Source: Nitrospira sp. KM1 | GTDB taxonomy: Bacteria > Nitrospirota > Nitrospiria > Nitrospirales > Nitrospiraceae | DNA: 64,000 nt | Assembly (NCBI RefSeq): GCF_011405515.1 | Contig: NZ_AP022671.1 | Location: 1,364,001-1,428,000, forward strand | Direction: 5' to 3' | In this document: positions 8,951 to 16,836 of the stretch, piece by piece | Layout of the letters: each line of letters starts with the position of its first letter | How positions within the stretch are numbered: the stretch's first letter is position 1 | The notes under the pieces: generated by a model | Seen by the model: the letters and a program-made list of their open reading frames with translations, nothing else | The model's database searches: none | What the model was told of the DNA's origin: nothing | Translations under genes and position numbers: made by a program

Positions 8951-11207
8951 AGTAGCTTCGGCTGTAGTACGGCATATCCGTAGAATCGACTCCGTTGAGG
9001 ACCACTGCCATGGGGCGTTCCTCGCCTATGAGCTTGATGGCGCGATTGACGGCGTCCCGCCGTGTCTCACGAGCGCGAATCACGAAGGCGACAACGTCGC
9101 CCATACGGGCAATCAGGTTGGCCTCAGCGACAGGAAGCAGCGGAGGCGCATCCAGAATTACATATTGAAACCGTGTACGTAATTCAGCCACGACCCCGGA
9201 CAAGTGGTTGATGTGCGCCAGCGCGGTAGCACCGGCTTGGAGATTGCCGGCCGGGATGATCCAAACTCCCAACTGTTCGTGATACTCGAGGCATTCGTCC
9301 AACTTTTTTTTGCCCAGCAGCACGTCCGAAAGTCCTGCACCAACCTCTATGCCTGCCAGGGCATGAATCATCGGCCTCTTCAAGTCACAATCCACGATAA
9401 CCGTTTTCTTTCCGTAGTCTCTGGAAAATACATGGGCGAGATTCAGACCTGTGCAGGTCTTGCCTTCGCCTTGAAGGGCGCTGGCTACCGCAACGACGGT
9501 CGATTCTTGTTGTCCCATCATCAATTCAAGCCGCGTAGCGGCAACTCGATATTGTTCCGCGACAACGGATCTGGGATACCACATGGCGACTAACTCAGGG
9601 CCGACACTCACTTCAACATCAGCTTCGACCGCAGAGTTCGACCTCTCCCATTTAAGGCCAGGCAGAGGCAGCAACCGATCTGCTCGGCGGCTGGAGGTCA
9701 TGACGGCATGCTTGGCCGATCCGCTCCAAACTGATTTGTAGTTCGAGATTGACGAAATAACGGGCAGGCCCAGCCCCACCTCCACTTCCTCCGCGGAAAC
9801 ATATCCTCTTCTCAATAATTCGAGCCCGAATGCGCCGCCAAGTCCCAGGGCGCACCCAACTCCGAGCCCCCCCAGCATGATCAGCAGAATGTTTGGCTTT
9901 TCAGGCAGCCTCGGAAGAGTGGCCGGATCGATAATGCGAAGCTGCGTCCCCTGTCTTTTCTTCTCGAGTTCTCCGGCCATGCTGACATTCATCTTCTTGT
10001 CGAGCAAAGCCTGATAGCTTTTTTGGAGATTATCGTAATCACGTTGCGTGACCATCAATTCCTGCTGGTGAAGAGATGTCTTCTCCAGTCTGCCTTCATA
10101 CTTCTTTACCTCGGAAGCAATTCGTGCCTTTCGTACGCTGATAAGCTCCAACTGTCCCAGGATGTCCTCGCGCTGCTTCAACAGCTCGGCCTTGTAGGGA
10201 TCCAGTGCTTTTTTTCTACCTCTGACGGAAGAGGCATTCTCCGAGTCCTCCGGACCGGAATTGAGCCCGATATATTCTTCCGTCGTCATGCTCTGCAATT
10301 TTCTAATTTCGTTCCTGATCATGGCGAGATCCGGATACGATTCTTTATAGACGGCTTGCATGCTTAGAAGCGTGCGCTCTAATTCGTTGATCCTTGCAAT
10401 TCGCGGATCACGGGCCGCACGCTTGGAGCTCATTTCATTGCCAGGATCTTCATATTCGCGAATGGCTTTGTCCACGGAGGCAAGCTTCGTGTTCAGAGCT
10501 TTTTCCCCTTCATGCTGGGCCGTCGACTCGGCTTCCAGACGGTCAATAGCGCGCAAATTGGATTCCATTTGTTCAGGAAGCGCACCCAGGTGTGACGCCT
10601 TAAATTGAGCAAGGGTCTTCTCTTTTGCCTCCAACTGAAGCTTCAGCTTATCCAATTCATGCTGAAGGAATTCTGACGAACTTTCGGCGATTCCGACGCG
10701 GCTGCTTGCGATCTCTTGAATGAACAGTTCCGCCATTCTGGCCGTCACATCGCGCGCCATTACCGGATCCGAGGCCACAAACGAAACCTTCAAGAACGGT
10801 GACTCTTTTGGTGTTTCAATCTTTACCGAGTCTCTCATGCTTCCGACTATTCCCTCTTCGAGAGCCGGACTCGAATATTCCTTGTCATATCCATAGAGAT
10901 GAAATTCTTGTGCTACTTGAATCAGAAGCTCGCGGCGATATAGGACCTGTCGCATTTTGTTGATGCCCGATTGAACCGCCTCCAACTTATCCGGCACAGC
11001 TTCGGTTGTCGGAGCATCAACCCCCTTTACATATCGAACCTTCTGTTCCTCAAAATGCAGGAGTGTGCTGGAACGATAGCTCTTGGGAAGCCACAAGCAA
11101 AGAACCCACGCGACTCCGACGGAGAGAATTATTGGAAGAATAACCAGCCACTTATGGTTCTTGATGATTTTGAGGTAATCCTCGGGGGTACTTAAGCCAG
11201 TGCTCAC
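8922..11207 (-). CDS. Wzz chain-length/BY-kinase fusion for exopolysaccharide export
   Basis: 761 aa, GTG start with AAGGAG 7 nt upstream. Residues 1-45 hold a Wzz motif and the first membrane helix (20-40); a long coiled-coil region follows (about 180-400), then the second helix near 440. The cytoplasmic C-terminal half is a bacterial tyrosine kinase: Walker A GEGKT (580-584), Walker A' VIVDCDLKRP (about 604-613) and Walker B VILDAPP (about 683). It ends with a short Tyr cluster (Y747, Y748, Y752, Y753), the likely autophosphorylation sites. It should control chain length and export together with the Wza-like proteins encoded upstream. Confidence 0.92.
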   Translation of the reverse strand: MSTGLSTPEDYLKIIKNHKWLVILPIILSVGVAWVLCLWLPKSYRSSTLLHFEEQKVRYVKGVDAPTTEAVPDKLEAVQSGINKMRQVLYRRELLIQVAQEFHLYGYDKEYSSPALEEGIVGSMRDSVKIETPKESPFLKVSFVASDPVMARDVTARMAELFIQEIASSRVGIAESSSEFLQHELDKLKLQLEAKEKTLAQFKASHLGALPEQMESNLRAIDRLEAESTAQHEGEKALNTKLASVDKAIREYEDPGNEMSSKRAARDPRIARINELERTLLSMQAVYKESYPDLAMIRNEIRKLQSMTTEEYIGLNSGPEDSENASSVRGRKKALDPYKAELLKQREDILGQLELISVRKARIASEVKKYEGRLEKTSLHQQELMVTQRDYDNLQKSYQALLDKKMNVSMAGELEKKRQGTQLRIIDPATLPRLPEKPNILLIMLGGLGVGCALGLGGAFGLELLRRGYVSAEEVEVGLGLPVISSISNYKSVWSGSAKHAVMTSSRRADRLLPLPGLKWERSNSAVEADVEVSVGPELVAMWYPRSVVAEQYRVAATRLELMMGQQESTVVAVASALQGEGKTCTGLNLAHVFSRDYGKKTVIVDCDLKRPMIHALAGIEVGAGLSDVLLGKKKLDECLEYHEQLGVWIIPAGNLQAGATALAHINHLSGVVAELRTRFQYVILDAPPLLPVAEANLIARMGDVVAFVIRARETRRDAVNRAIKLIGEERPMAVVLNGVDSTDMPYYSRSYYEPQRKQLR

Positions 11208-11220
11208 ACGTTCTCTCCTT

Positions 11221-12777
11221 CTAGTTCGTCAGCTTCATGTCTGGAATTGGATTCGGGGAGGGCGTTGGAGAATTCGAAGCGCCGCCTCCAATTGAGCTGA
11301 AACTTCCAGCCCGGAAGAATTGGCGACTATTGAACGCGTATGACAGAGACACCATGATCATTTTCTTAGAGAACGCAATGTCCTCTCCCACTGTGCCGCC
11401 CTGAATACCTCCAGAATTCGCAAAATATAACCATGAATAGGTTATGCTCCCGACAAAAGAGGAACCGAAGAGATAGTTCAATCCCCCTGTCAGACCCACC
11501 GTATCAAATGTCGAGGCCGGGGTATTGATGGATCCGTGGGAATAGTTTAGGCCCCCATTCGCGGTCAAATTTGATGTGAGTCCCGCTGTAGCATTGGCAC
11601 CGATGACATGGGCTTTCATGGGACCGGCCCCGAATGCGTAGCTTGGGAACACGCTCAAGTTATAACTCAGAGTGGCGTTATACCTTCCTGGGGCAAAAAT
11701 TGCGCCAGGCTGAAGACTGCCGGCTAGAGGCGGTAATCCTTCGAAAGGACTGAGAGAAGAAAGGGATGCTCCCGCGGCCTTCAAGGTCTCTGAATAGGAC
11801 GTATAAGAGAGAAGCGCTAATGCCGTGGGCGTTAGTTGCGACTTGATTTTTTCACCCGGAATTTGCGATTCAATGGGAAGAGTGAGGAGTCCACCACCAC
11901 TTAATGAGGTATTAAACTCTCTCGACCATTGCCTGCCCCAATTCAACATTCCATTGATTGTTGTAAAGGATCCTGAGCCTCCGCCACCTCCGGTGGTAGA
12001 AGAACTTCCGGACTGTTCAAAGTGAGATAGCGTCGTGGTGGTGCCCACACTGTCTCTGGCTGAAAGCCGTGTGGTCAGCGTTACAACACCCGTTTGCCCG
12101 CTTGTGTCGAAAAACTGATTGTTCAATCCACCAGATTGATTGCCGAACTTAAGTTGAGTGTATGAAAAGTTTCCGCTCATGCTGGTTACCGGTGTGAGCC
12201 GATACCCGCCGGTAATCATTGCCATGATATTTTGCATCGATACGCGACTTGCAACAAGGCCGGCATCCAGTGGGCCCACTACTCCCACGGTACCAAATCC
12301 TCCACTCATACTACCCACGCCGCTCGCTCCAAAGGCACTCATGGACGGAGTGTATTGATAGGTGCCCATCACAGACAAAGATTCTATCCGTGGAACAAAT
12401 TTATAAACATAATTGCGCAGATCTACCATCCCCGATGCATTGATTCCCGTATAATCAAGACTTGGGTTGTTGACATATTTTGTCACAAGCGCGCCGACAG
12501 AAAGACTTCCGGTGATACTCGAGCCTGTGTGTGAAGCGATAATCTGAGGCGTAATCATGGCGTAATAGTCTTCCGGTTTGGTTCCCGGTGATAATAAAGA
12601 CTTGGGCGTGTAAAACACATTCGAATCATACGTCCCGGTTACAGACAACGCCGGGATGATTCGCGTTTCGGCCAACACCATAGATTCAATCACCCACTGC
12701 AGAAAAACCAGCGAGAGCAGAGCTATGAAGGAACGACGGTTCACCAAGCCGGTGTCACGGTACGACAATGACATCAC
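11221..12777 (-). CDS. Outer-membrane beta-barrel protein of the exopolysaccharide locus
   Basis: 518 aa with an N-terminal signal peptide (hydrophobic 15-33, cleavage probably after VLA near 36) and then Gly/Ser/Thr-rich alternating strands. The pattern SVTGTYDSNVFYTPK near the mature N-terminus resembles the barrel proteins annotated as PEP-CTERM-system-associated (TIGR03016-like). The C-terminus is not a classical terminal Phe. It overlaps the preceding Wza gene by 23 nt. A role as secretin-like or accessory outer-membrane component for glycan export is inferred from position. Confidence 0.7.
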   Translation of the reverse strand: MMSLSYRDTGLVNRRSFIALLSLVFLQWVIESMVLAETRIIPALSVTGTYDSNVFYTPKSLLSPGTKPEDYYAMITPQIIASHTGSSITGSLSVGALVTKYVNNPSLDYTGINASGMVDLRNYVYKFVPRIESLSVMGTYQYTPSMSAFGASGVGSMSGGFGTVGVVGPLDAGLVASRVSMQNIMAMITGGYRLTPVTSMSGNFSYTQLKFGNQSGGLNNQFFDTSGQTGVVTLTTRLSARDSVGTTTTLSHFEQSGSSSTTGGGGGSGSFTTINGMLNWGRQWSREFNTSLSGGGLLTLPIESQIPGEKIKSQLTPTALALLSYTSYSETLKAAGASLSSLSPFEGLPPLAGSLQPGAIFAPGRYNATLSYNLSVFPSYAFGAGPMKAHVIGANATAGLTSNLTANGGLNYSHGSINTPASTFDTVGLTGGLNYLFGSSFVGSITYSWLYFANSGGIQGGTVGEDIAFSKKMIMVSLSYAFNSRQFFRAGSFSSIGGGASNSPTPSPNPIPDMKLTN

Positions 12778-13378
12778 CGGCTTTCAGTATGATATTCGCA
12801 TCCAGATTCTTACCCTGAACGATATCTTGATAAGGAACGGGTATCATGACCTGCTTTGCTTCCCCCTGGCCATTTTTAACCATTCGAAGGACGTGCACAT
12901 TATTTCGAGATGCAAACGTCGTGAATCCGCCTGCATATGAAATTCCCTGCAAGACGCTCGCAAAAGACTTAAGCACAAATTTCCCCGGCCTCGCCACTTC
13001 TCCAACTACAAAGACATGGTAGCTATTGATCTCCTTGACTTGTACGGAGACAGTCGGGGTCGACATGAATTCCGCGAGACCCTCTGCGACCTGTTTGGAC
13101 AGCGCCTGAGCGGTGAGACCTGCCGCCGTCACATCCCCGATCAATGGCAGGGAGATCTTTCCGTCCGGACGGACGATAACCTCCTTTGACAGTTCTTGAT
13201 TGCGCCATACGGTTACCACAAGTACGTCCTCGGGACCAATGAGAAATTCTGTCGGAGGAGCGGACATACCACGGTATTGCGTTTCCTCCGCGAAGCAGCC
13301 TAGCAAGCCAGCGCTAATAACCATAAAACCCAAGGCTGAGAGGATTGTCCTATACCGCATACCGATTATTCCGTTCAT
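12755..13378 (-). CDS. Wza-like polysaccharide export lipoprotein
   Basis: 207 aa. A lipoprotein signal ends in LLGC (lipobox residues 25-28). The Poly_export domain follows (FLIGPEDVLVVTVWRNQELSK, then VRPDGKISLPLIGDV), then a SLBB-type domain (YHVFVVGEVARPGKF, about 120-135). It should form part of the outer-membrane export channel. It is the second of two adjacent wza-like genes; the other (13464-14156) has a cleavable, non-lipoprotein signal. Confidence 0.9.
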   Translation of the reverse strand: MNGIIGMRYRTILSALGFMVISAGLLGCFAEETQYRGMSAPPTEFLIGPEDVLVVTVWRNQELSKEVIVRPDGKISLPLIGDVTAAGLTAQALSKQVAEGLAEFMSTPTVSVQVKEINSYHVFVVGEVARPGKFVLKSFASVLQGISYAGGFTTFASRNNVHVLRMVKNGQGEAKQVMIPVPYQDIVQGKNLDANIILKAGDVIVVP

Positions 13379-13463
13379 AACTTCCTCTTTCCAAATTCAC
13401 GTCTGCGTTCATAGAAAGTCAATTCATGAGGCTCCGAGCATTCGAGTCTTTGCTGATGCAAGC

Positions 13464-14156
13464 TTACCGGCTGGGCAACACCACCATCGTCTCCGACGGA
13501 ACCACAATTTGATCGCCAGGTTTCAATTCGATGTTTTGACCGGAACCGTCTCGAACCACAATGTCATCGTAGCTTGCCTTGAGCTTTGTCAATCCTTCAC
13601 CGTCCTTTGCAAACCGGAAAATTACGATCTTATTTCTGGCTGCCATAGCCGTGAATCCACCGGCAACGGTAATGCCCTGCAACAGGGTAGTCTTACTCTT
13701 TAACGGATACTTCCCTGGTTTATTGACTTCGCCCAGTACATATATTTGATAGCTTTGAACTTCCTTCACCATGATGGAGATCGTAGGATTCTCCATGTAG
13801 GCCTTGAGCCCAGATGATATTTCCTCGGTCAATTGCGCTGGAGTTTTTGCTACAGCAGAGATGTCACCGAGCAAAGGAAGCGAGATCCTTCCATCCGGCC
13901 TGACTTGGACCTGCTTGGAAAGGTCGGCATTTTTCCAAACTGTAATTTCCAGAATATCCTCGGGACCAATTATGTACTCTGATGTTACGATCAGAAGAGA
14001 CTTGTCCGTAGAACCAGTACCCGATGAACTAACACTCGTTCTCGTATGGGACGCCTTTTTGGGGTCGATTTCATCTGCGAATACATAACTATTGGTAATG
14101 ATTGAAATAATCACGAGTGCGGTTTTCAGGACAGCGTGAAGACTAAAGATTCGCAT
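13464..14156 (-). CDS. Second Wza-like polysaccharide export protein, non-lipoprotein
   Basis: 230 aa. A signal peptide is cleaved after VFA (about residue 27); no Cys follows, so unlike its neighbour it is not lipid-anchored. The Poly_export (YIIGPEDILEITVWKNADLS; VRPDGRISLPLLGDI) and SLBB (YQIYVLGEVNKPGKYPLKS) segments match those of the 12755-13378 protein closely, showing tandem duplication followed by divergence. GAGGAG 7 nt before the ATG is a strong ribosome site. It is the first structural gene after the leader with the ops-like motif. Confidence 0.9.
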   Translation of the reverse strand: MRIFSLHAVLKTALVIISIITNSYVFADEIDPKKASHTRTSVSSSGTGSTDKSLLIVTSEYIIGPEDILEITVWKNADLSKQVQVRPDGRISLPLLGDISAVAKTPAQLTEEISSGLKAYMENPTISIMVKEVQSYQIYVLGEVNKPGKYPLKSKTTLLQGITVAGGFTAMAARNKIVIFRFAKDGEGLTKLKASYDDIVVRDGSGQNIELKPGDQIVVPSETMVVLPSR

Positions 14157-14184
14157 ATTAAGACTCCTCTACAAACGTATTAAA

Positions 14185-14198
14185 GATGGGCTACCGCC
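14185..14198 (-). promoter_or_regulatory. ops-like element in the exopolysaccharide leader
   Basis: Read on the minus strand, the leader between the RfaH-like gene and the first wza-like gene contains GGCGGTAGCCCATC. Its first nine bases equal the start of the E. coli ops recognised by RfaH (GGCGGTAGCGTG); the TG at ops positions 11-12 is not kept. The segment can fold as GGC-GGTA-GCC, matching and slightly extending the small non-template-strand ops hairpin. The exact 9-base match, in a 98-bp gap and in the expected orientation, is unlikely by chance. Confidence 0.6.
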
Positions 14199-14229
14199 AT
14201 TTGAGGACATACCCTCTAGAGTCTGAAGC

Positions 14230-14250
14230 GCGGATGTCTCATGTTTCCGC
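14230..14250 (-). promoter_or_regulatory. Small hairpin just after the RfaH-like gene
   Basis: A 5-bp stem (GCGGA/TCCGC) with an 11-nt loop begins a few bases after the stop codon of the RfaH-like gene and upstream of the ops-like motif. No U-tract follows, so it is not a classical terminator. It could be a pause or processing site in the leader. Weak evidence. Confidence 0.3.
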
Positions 14251-14254
14251 TATT

Positions 14255-14758
14255 TTAGACGGCTTCTGAATATCTCTCAATATCAGAAACCTGCACAACT
14301 GCTCTACTCTGATAATACAATGTACGTAGTAACACAACGACCCGCTCTTTTCTTGGGAGGGACGAATCAAATACTGCTTTGATACCCGCCAAGGGTCCAT
14401 GCATTATTCTGACCATCTCTCCCTGACAAAAAGCAGGAAAACTTATCGTGTCATGCTCCTTCAACTTGTTTCTAATGTCTTCAAGGAATAATGGATCGAC
14501 TTCAGCAGGAGTTTGGCCAAAAATCACAATCTTTTTTACCCCTCGGCAATATGAGACCGTCCTATACTGCGAAGTGTAATCGAATCGTGCAAAAAGGTAT
14601 CCAGGGAAGAGGCCGGATAGACGAACTTGCTTTCTCCCCCGTACTGAAAAGCTTTCCTTAACCTCCGGATAGTACGTTGCTATCCCTGCTTGTTCCAGGG
14701 TTAAAGCGGTGGATCGCTCCTGCCTGGGTTTTGCCATTACCGCATACCACTTATCCAC
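14255..14758 (-). CDS. RfaH-like NusG paralogue (transcription antitermination factor)
   Basis: 167 aa with GTG start: MDKWYAVMAKPRQER opens the NGN domain, and GLFPGYLFARFD (about 56-67) and YCRGVKKIVIFG follow as in RfaH. The C-terminal KOW-like part begins with FCQGEMVRIMHGPLAGIKAVF. RfaH is 162 aa, so this start fits better than the ATG at 14902, which would add 48 unrelated residues and overlap the PilZ gene by 76 nt. Such factors bind RNA polymerase at an ops site and suppress pausing and termination in long surface-polysaccharide operons. It directly precedes the leader carrying the ops-like motif. Confidence 0.88.
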   Translation of the reverse strand: MDKWYAVMAKPRQERSTALTLEQAGIATYYPEVKESFSVRGRKQVRLSGLFPGYLFARFDYTSQYRTVSYCRGVKKIVIFGQTPAEVDPLFLEDIRNKLKEHDTISFPAFCQGEMVRIMHGPLAGIKAVFDSSLPRKERVVVLLRTLYYQSRAVVQVSDIERYSEAV

Positions 14759-14826
14759 GTTCTCTCGTATCTCTAAGTGATGATTTGTGAATGCCTTAAG
14801 AGGGAAATCCTCGCAGATCTTCCCGA

Positions 14827-15180
14827 CTAAAACATAAACTTGAGTCCGACGAAATAAGGACCTGCTCCATTGTTTTGTCCAAAAGGTATTTTTCTCGTCC
14901 ATCTCACTTCCGCGAGCGTGGGCGTCTCCGCTACCGCGGTTGGTGTCGGAACATATACCTTCAAAACTTGTTCTACCGGTGGGGCTTGATCCATGAGAAT
15001 CAGTATGCCTCCATTGCTTATATTGACCGATAAGGCCTTCCCCTGACGGGCGGTCGTTGCAGGTTCATGAACCGGTGCCGTTATTTCATAGGGGATCGTT
15101 CTTAGTAATGCCACTCGCTCATTGTGTTTTTCAAAATTCGTAACTATCGGCCATTCCCAATCTTTACGTCCCACATCCAT
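14827..15180 (-). CDS. PilZ-domain protein, putative c-di-GMP effector
   Basis: 117 aa. It shows the PilZ second motif as LSVNISNGGILILM (D/N-x-S-x-x-G) and the closing strand GPYFVGLKF. The upstream R-x3-R motif may be represented by RTIPYE or the ARQGK stretch but is not canonical, so c-di-GMP binding needs testing. AGGAGG 5 nt before the ATG at 15180 decides the start over an ATG ten codons upstream. It is the first gene of the minus-strand operon that continues with the RfaH-like factor and the export genes, so it probably couples a second-messenger signal to polysaccharide output. Confidence 0.75.
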   Translation of the reverse strand: MDVGRKDWEWPIVTNFEKHNERVALLRTIPYEITAPVHEPATTARQGKALSVNISNGGILILMDQAPPVEQVLKVYVPTPTAVAETPTLAEVRWTRKIPFGQNNGAGPYFVGLKFMF

Positions 15181-15363
15181 CTTTCCCTCCTTAATTCGTG
15201 GCCGCTCCATGTCATCTAAGTCATTGCAAATCGTATTAAAATGGTGCTTTCCTGCACTCTAGGCCTATCAAGCGGCGAATAGCGGTCGATCCAACCAAGT
15301 ATAGAAAGTATGAAGAAAAGGGACAATACCGATGATGTAGGCCACAGTCTCAAAAGGTGGGTG

Positions 15364-15392
15364 TTGACTCCCTCGAAAGGGTTAGGTAAAGT
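15364..15392 (+). promoter_or_regulatory. Putative sigma-70 promoter for the LuxR-type gene
   Basis: TTGACT and TAAAGT are separated by 17 nt, 103 nt before the LuxR-type start codon. The 314-bp gap 15181-15494 between the divergent PilZ and LuxR genes holds nothing else I can call. Confidence 0.5.
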
Positions 15393-15494
15393 TTCCATCC
15401 AATTCGCACCTGCTGCCCAATGGCTACATTATCAGAAATCATCCGATTGTCTAGCATTGCTCTCATCCCAGAAAACAGGGCCTCTCCCTAAGAG

Positions 15495-16103
15495 ATGAGC
15501 GACTCACTTCCAACTCCAGATCCAGCTGAAACTCTAGCCGATCAGCGAGCCGGTCCCGGCATAGTTGTTCTGTCTGCTTCCATGCAGCTGCTGCACATGA
15601 ACCGTCAGGCATCCGAACTGGCAAAGCAAATCAATATTGCGGAGCATGGCGGCGGGAGTCCAAGAGCGGCGCATGGAGTTCTCCCCACTGCACTCACGGA
15701 ACTCTGCGGTGAAATCGTAAAGGCTCTTCATGTCAGGACTGAAGCCAAGGATTGGGAACAGTTCGAAATCAAGCGAGTCACTGGAAACCCGGAACAACCT
15801 GTGCTTCTTAGAGGATTTGGACTGCCGGATCGCGGGGGGGTTCAATTCGCGAGACTTGTCGTAACATTGGAGGAGTTAGGCCGTCGTCAGCAACTGAATA
15901 CAGATCAAGCAAAAGAAAAGTTTCAATTGACCAACCGAGAACAGGCTGTTGTAGAGCATCTGGCCAAGGGATGGACAAATAAGGAAATTGCCAATGCTCT
16001 TCAGATAACCGAGCAAACCGTCAAAGAACATATCAAGCACATCATGCGAAAAACGAATGCGACTACGAGAACCGGAATTCTCGTACAAATTTTCAATTCA
16101 TGA
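15495..16103 (+). CDS. LuxR-family transcriptional regulator (PAS-like N-terminus)
   Basis: 202 aa. The C-terminal 60 residues form a GerE/LuxR helix-turn-helix (LTNREQAVVEHLAKGWTNKE, then ITEQTVKEHIKHIMRKT). The N-terminal part (PGIVVLSASMQLLHMNRQA) resembles a PAS domain that follows 'where was I' residues such as NRQA. It lacks a receiver domain, so input is not a standard two-component phosphoryl group. Divergent from the PilZ/exopolysaccharide operon, it is a natural candidate regulator of it. Confidence 0.85.
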   Translation: MSDSLPTPDPAETLADQRAGPGIVVLSASMQLLHMNRQASELAKQINIAEHGGGSPRAAHGVLPTALTELCGEIVKALHVRTEAKDWEQFEIKRVTGNPEQPVLLRGFGLPDRGGVQFARLVVTLEELGRRQQLNTDQAKEKFQLTNREQAVVEHLAKGWTNKEIANALQITEQTVKEHIKHIMRKTNATTRTGILVQIFNS

Positions 16104-16322
16104 TCGATCTCAACGATTTACTCTATAACCAAAACAAATCAATCCTTGAAATCCGGCTTCGTTGGGTTCCTCAGACAATCTGTGTTGCACATTCAGTTCA
16201 AGCTGTGCAAAATAAACAACAGTGAAGCATATTCACCACCATCCATAAATATCATAAGTTCATGGAATAAAAGCGAATTATAACTTATCAGGATGGTCTA
16301 TGGTTTGCACAAAGCACCCAAT

Positions 16323-16814
16323 ATGAAATTCTCAAGTTTCATTCTATTGACAGTTTGCACTCTTACTACTCTTACTATGGTGGGCTGCCAATCCAATCAA
16401 CCCCTTCGTTCCGGGTCTTCACCTAATTTTATGGGACTTTGGCACACCTATTCCCATTGCCAAGCAGTGACCGATCTAGACGAATTGAGGCAAGACGCAT
16501 CTGCGTTGAAATCAGCATCGGAGCCGCAGGCTGGTGACGGGTTCGTCGTCCCCTTGCCAGGTCAGATTGAGCGGATGGTGGTGGCCCCAGGAACTCGGCA
16601 GGCAGTTGACATTAAAGCCATGGCTGCATCATGCACTCTGCGGGCTGGACAGACGGCTCTCAATTTACAGAAATTCGATGTTGCCAAGCCCATTCTGGAG
16701 AGCATTGTCCAGTATTACCCGCAGTCCGAGTATTCATACTATTCCAATCAAGCCAAATCGATGTTAGCCGTAATTGACGCTGCCATGCTCAAGGTCTCAT
16801 TAAACTTCCGATAG
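16323..16814 (+). CDS. Small lipoprotein of unknown function
   Basis: 163 aa from the ATG at 16323 (another in-frame ATG lies at 16293). The signal peptide ends in MVGC (lipobox, about residues 20-23). The rest contains a helix-rich stretch (TALNLQKFDVAKPILESIVQ, YPQSEYSYYSNQAKSML) that reads like one TPR-type repeat. No family recognised. It lies downstream of the LuxR gene in the same direction, convergent with glgA. Confidence 0.6.
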   Translation: MKFSSFILLTVCTLTTLTMVGCQSNQPLRSGSSPNFMGLWHTYSHCQAVTDLDELRQDASALKSASEPQAGDGFVVPLPGQIERMVVAPGTRQAVDIKAMAASCTLRAGQTALNLQKFDVAKPILESIVQYYPQSEYSYYSNQAKSMLAVIDAAMLKVSLNFR

Positions 16815-16836
16815 GTCTCACCTGTCGCTGGTTAAC

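Noticed and set aside
7020-14156. An exosortase/PEP-CTERM substrate in the operon
   Set aside because: No protein with an eight-helix exosortase pattern or a C-terminal PEP-helix-Arg tail is encoded here; only associated families are present.
14255-14902. Fusion of PilZ and NusG-like proteins
   Set aside because: The two frames differ and both have own starts and stops; the overlap vanishes if GTG 14758 is used.
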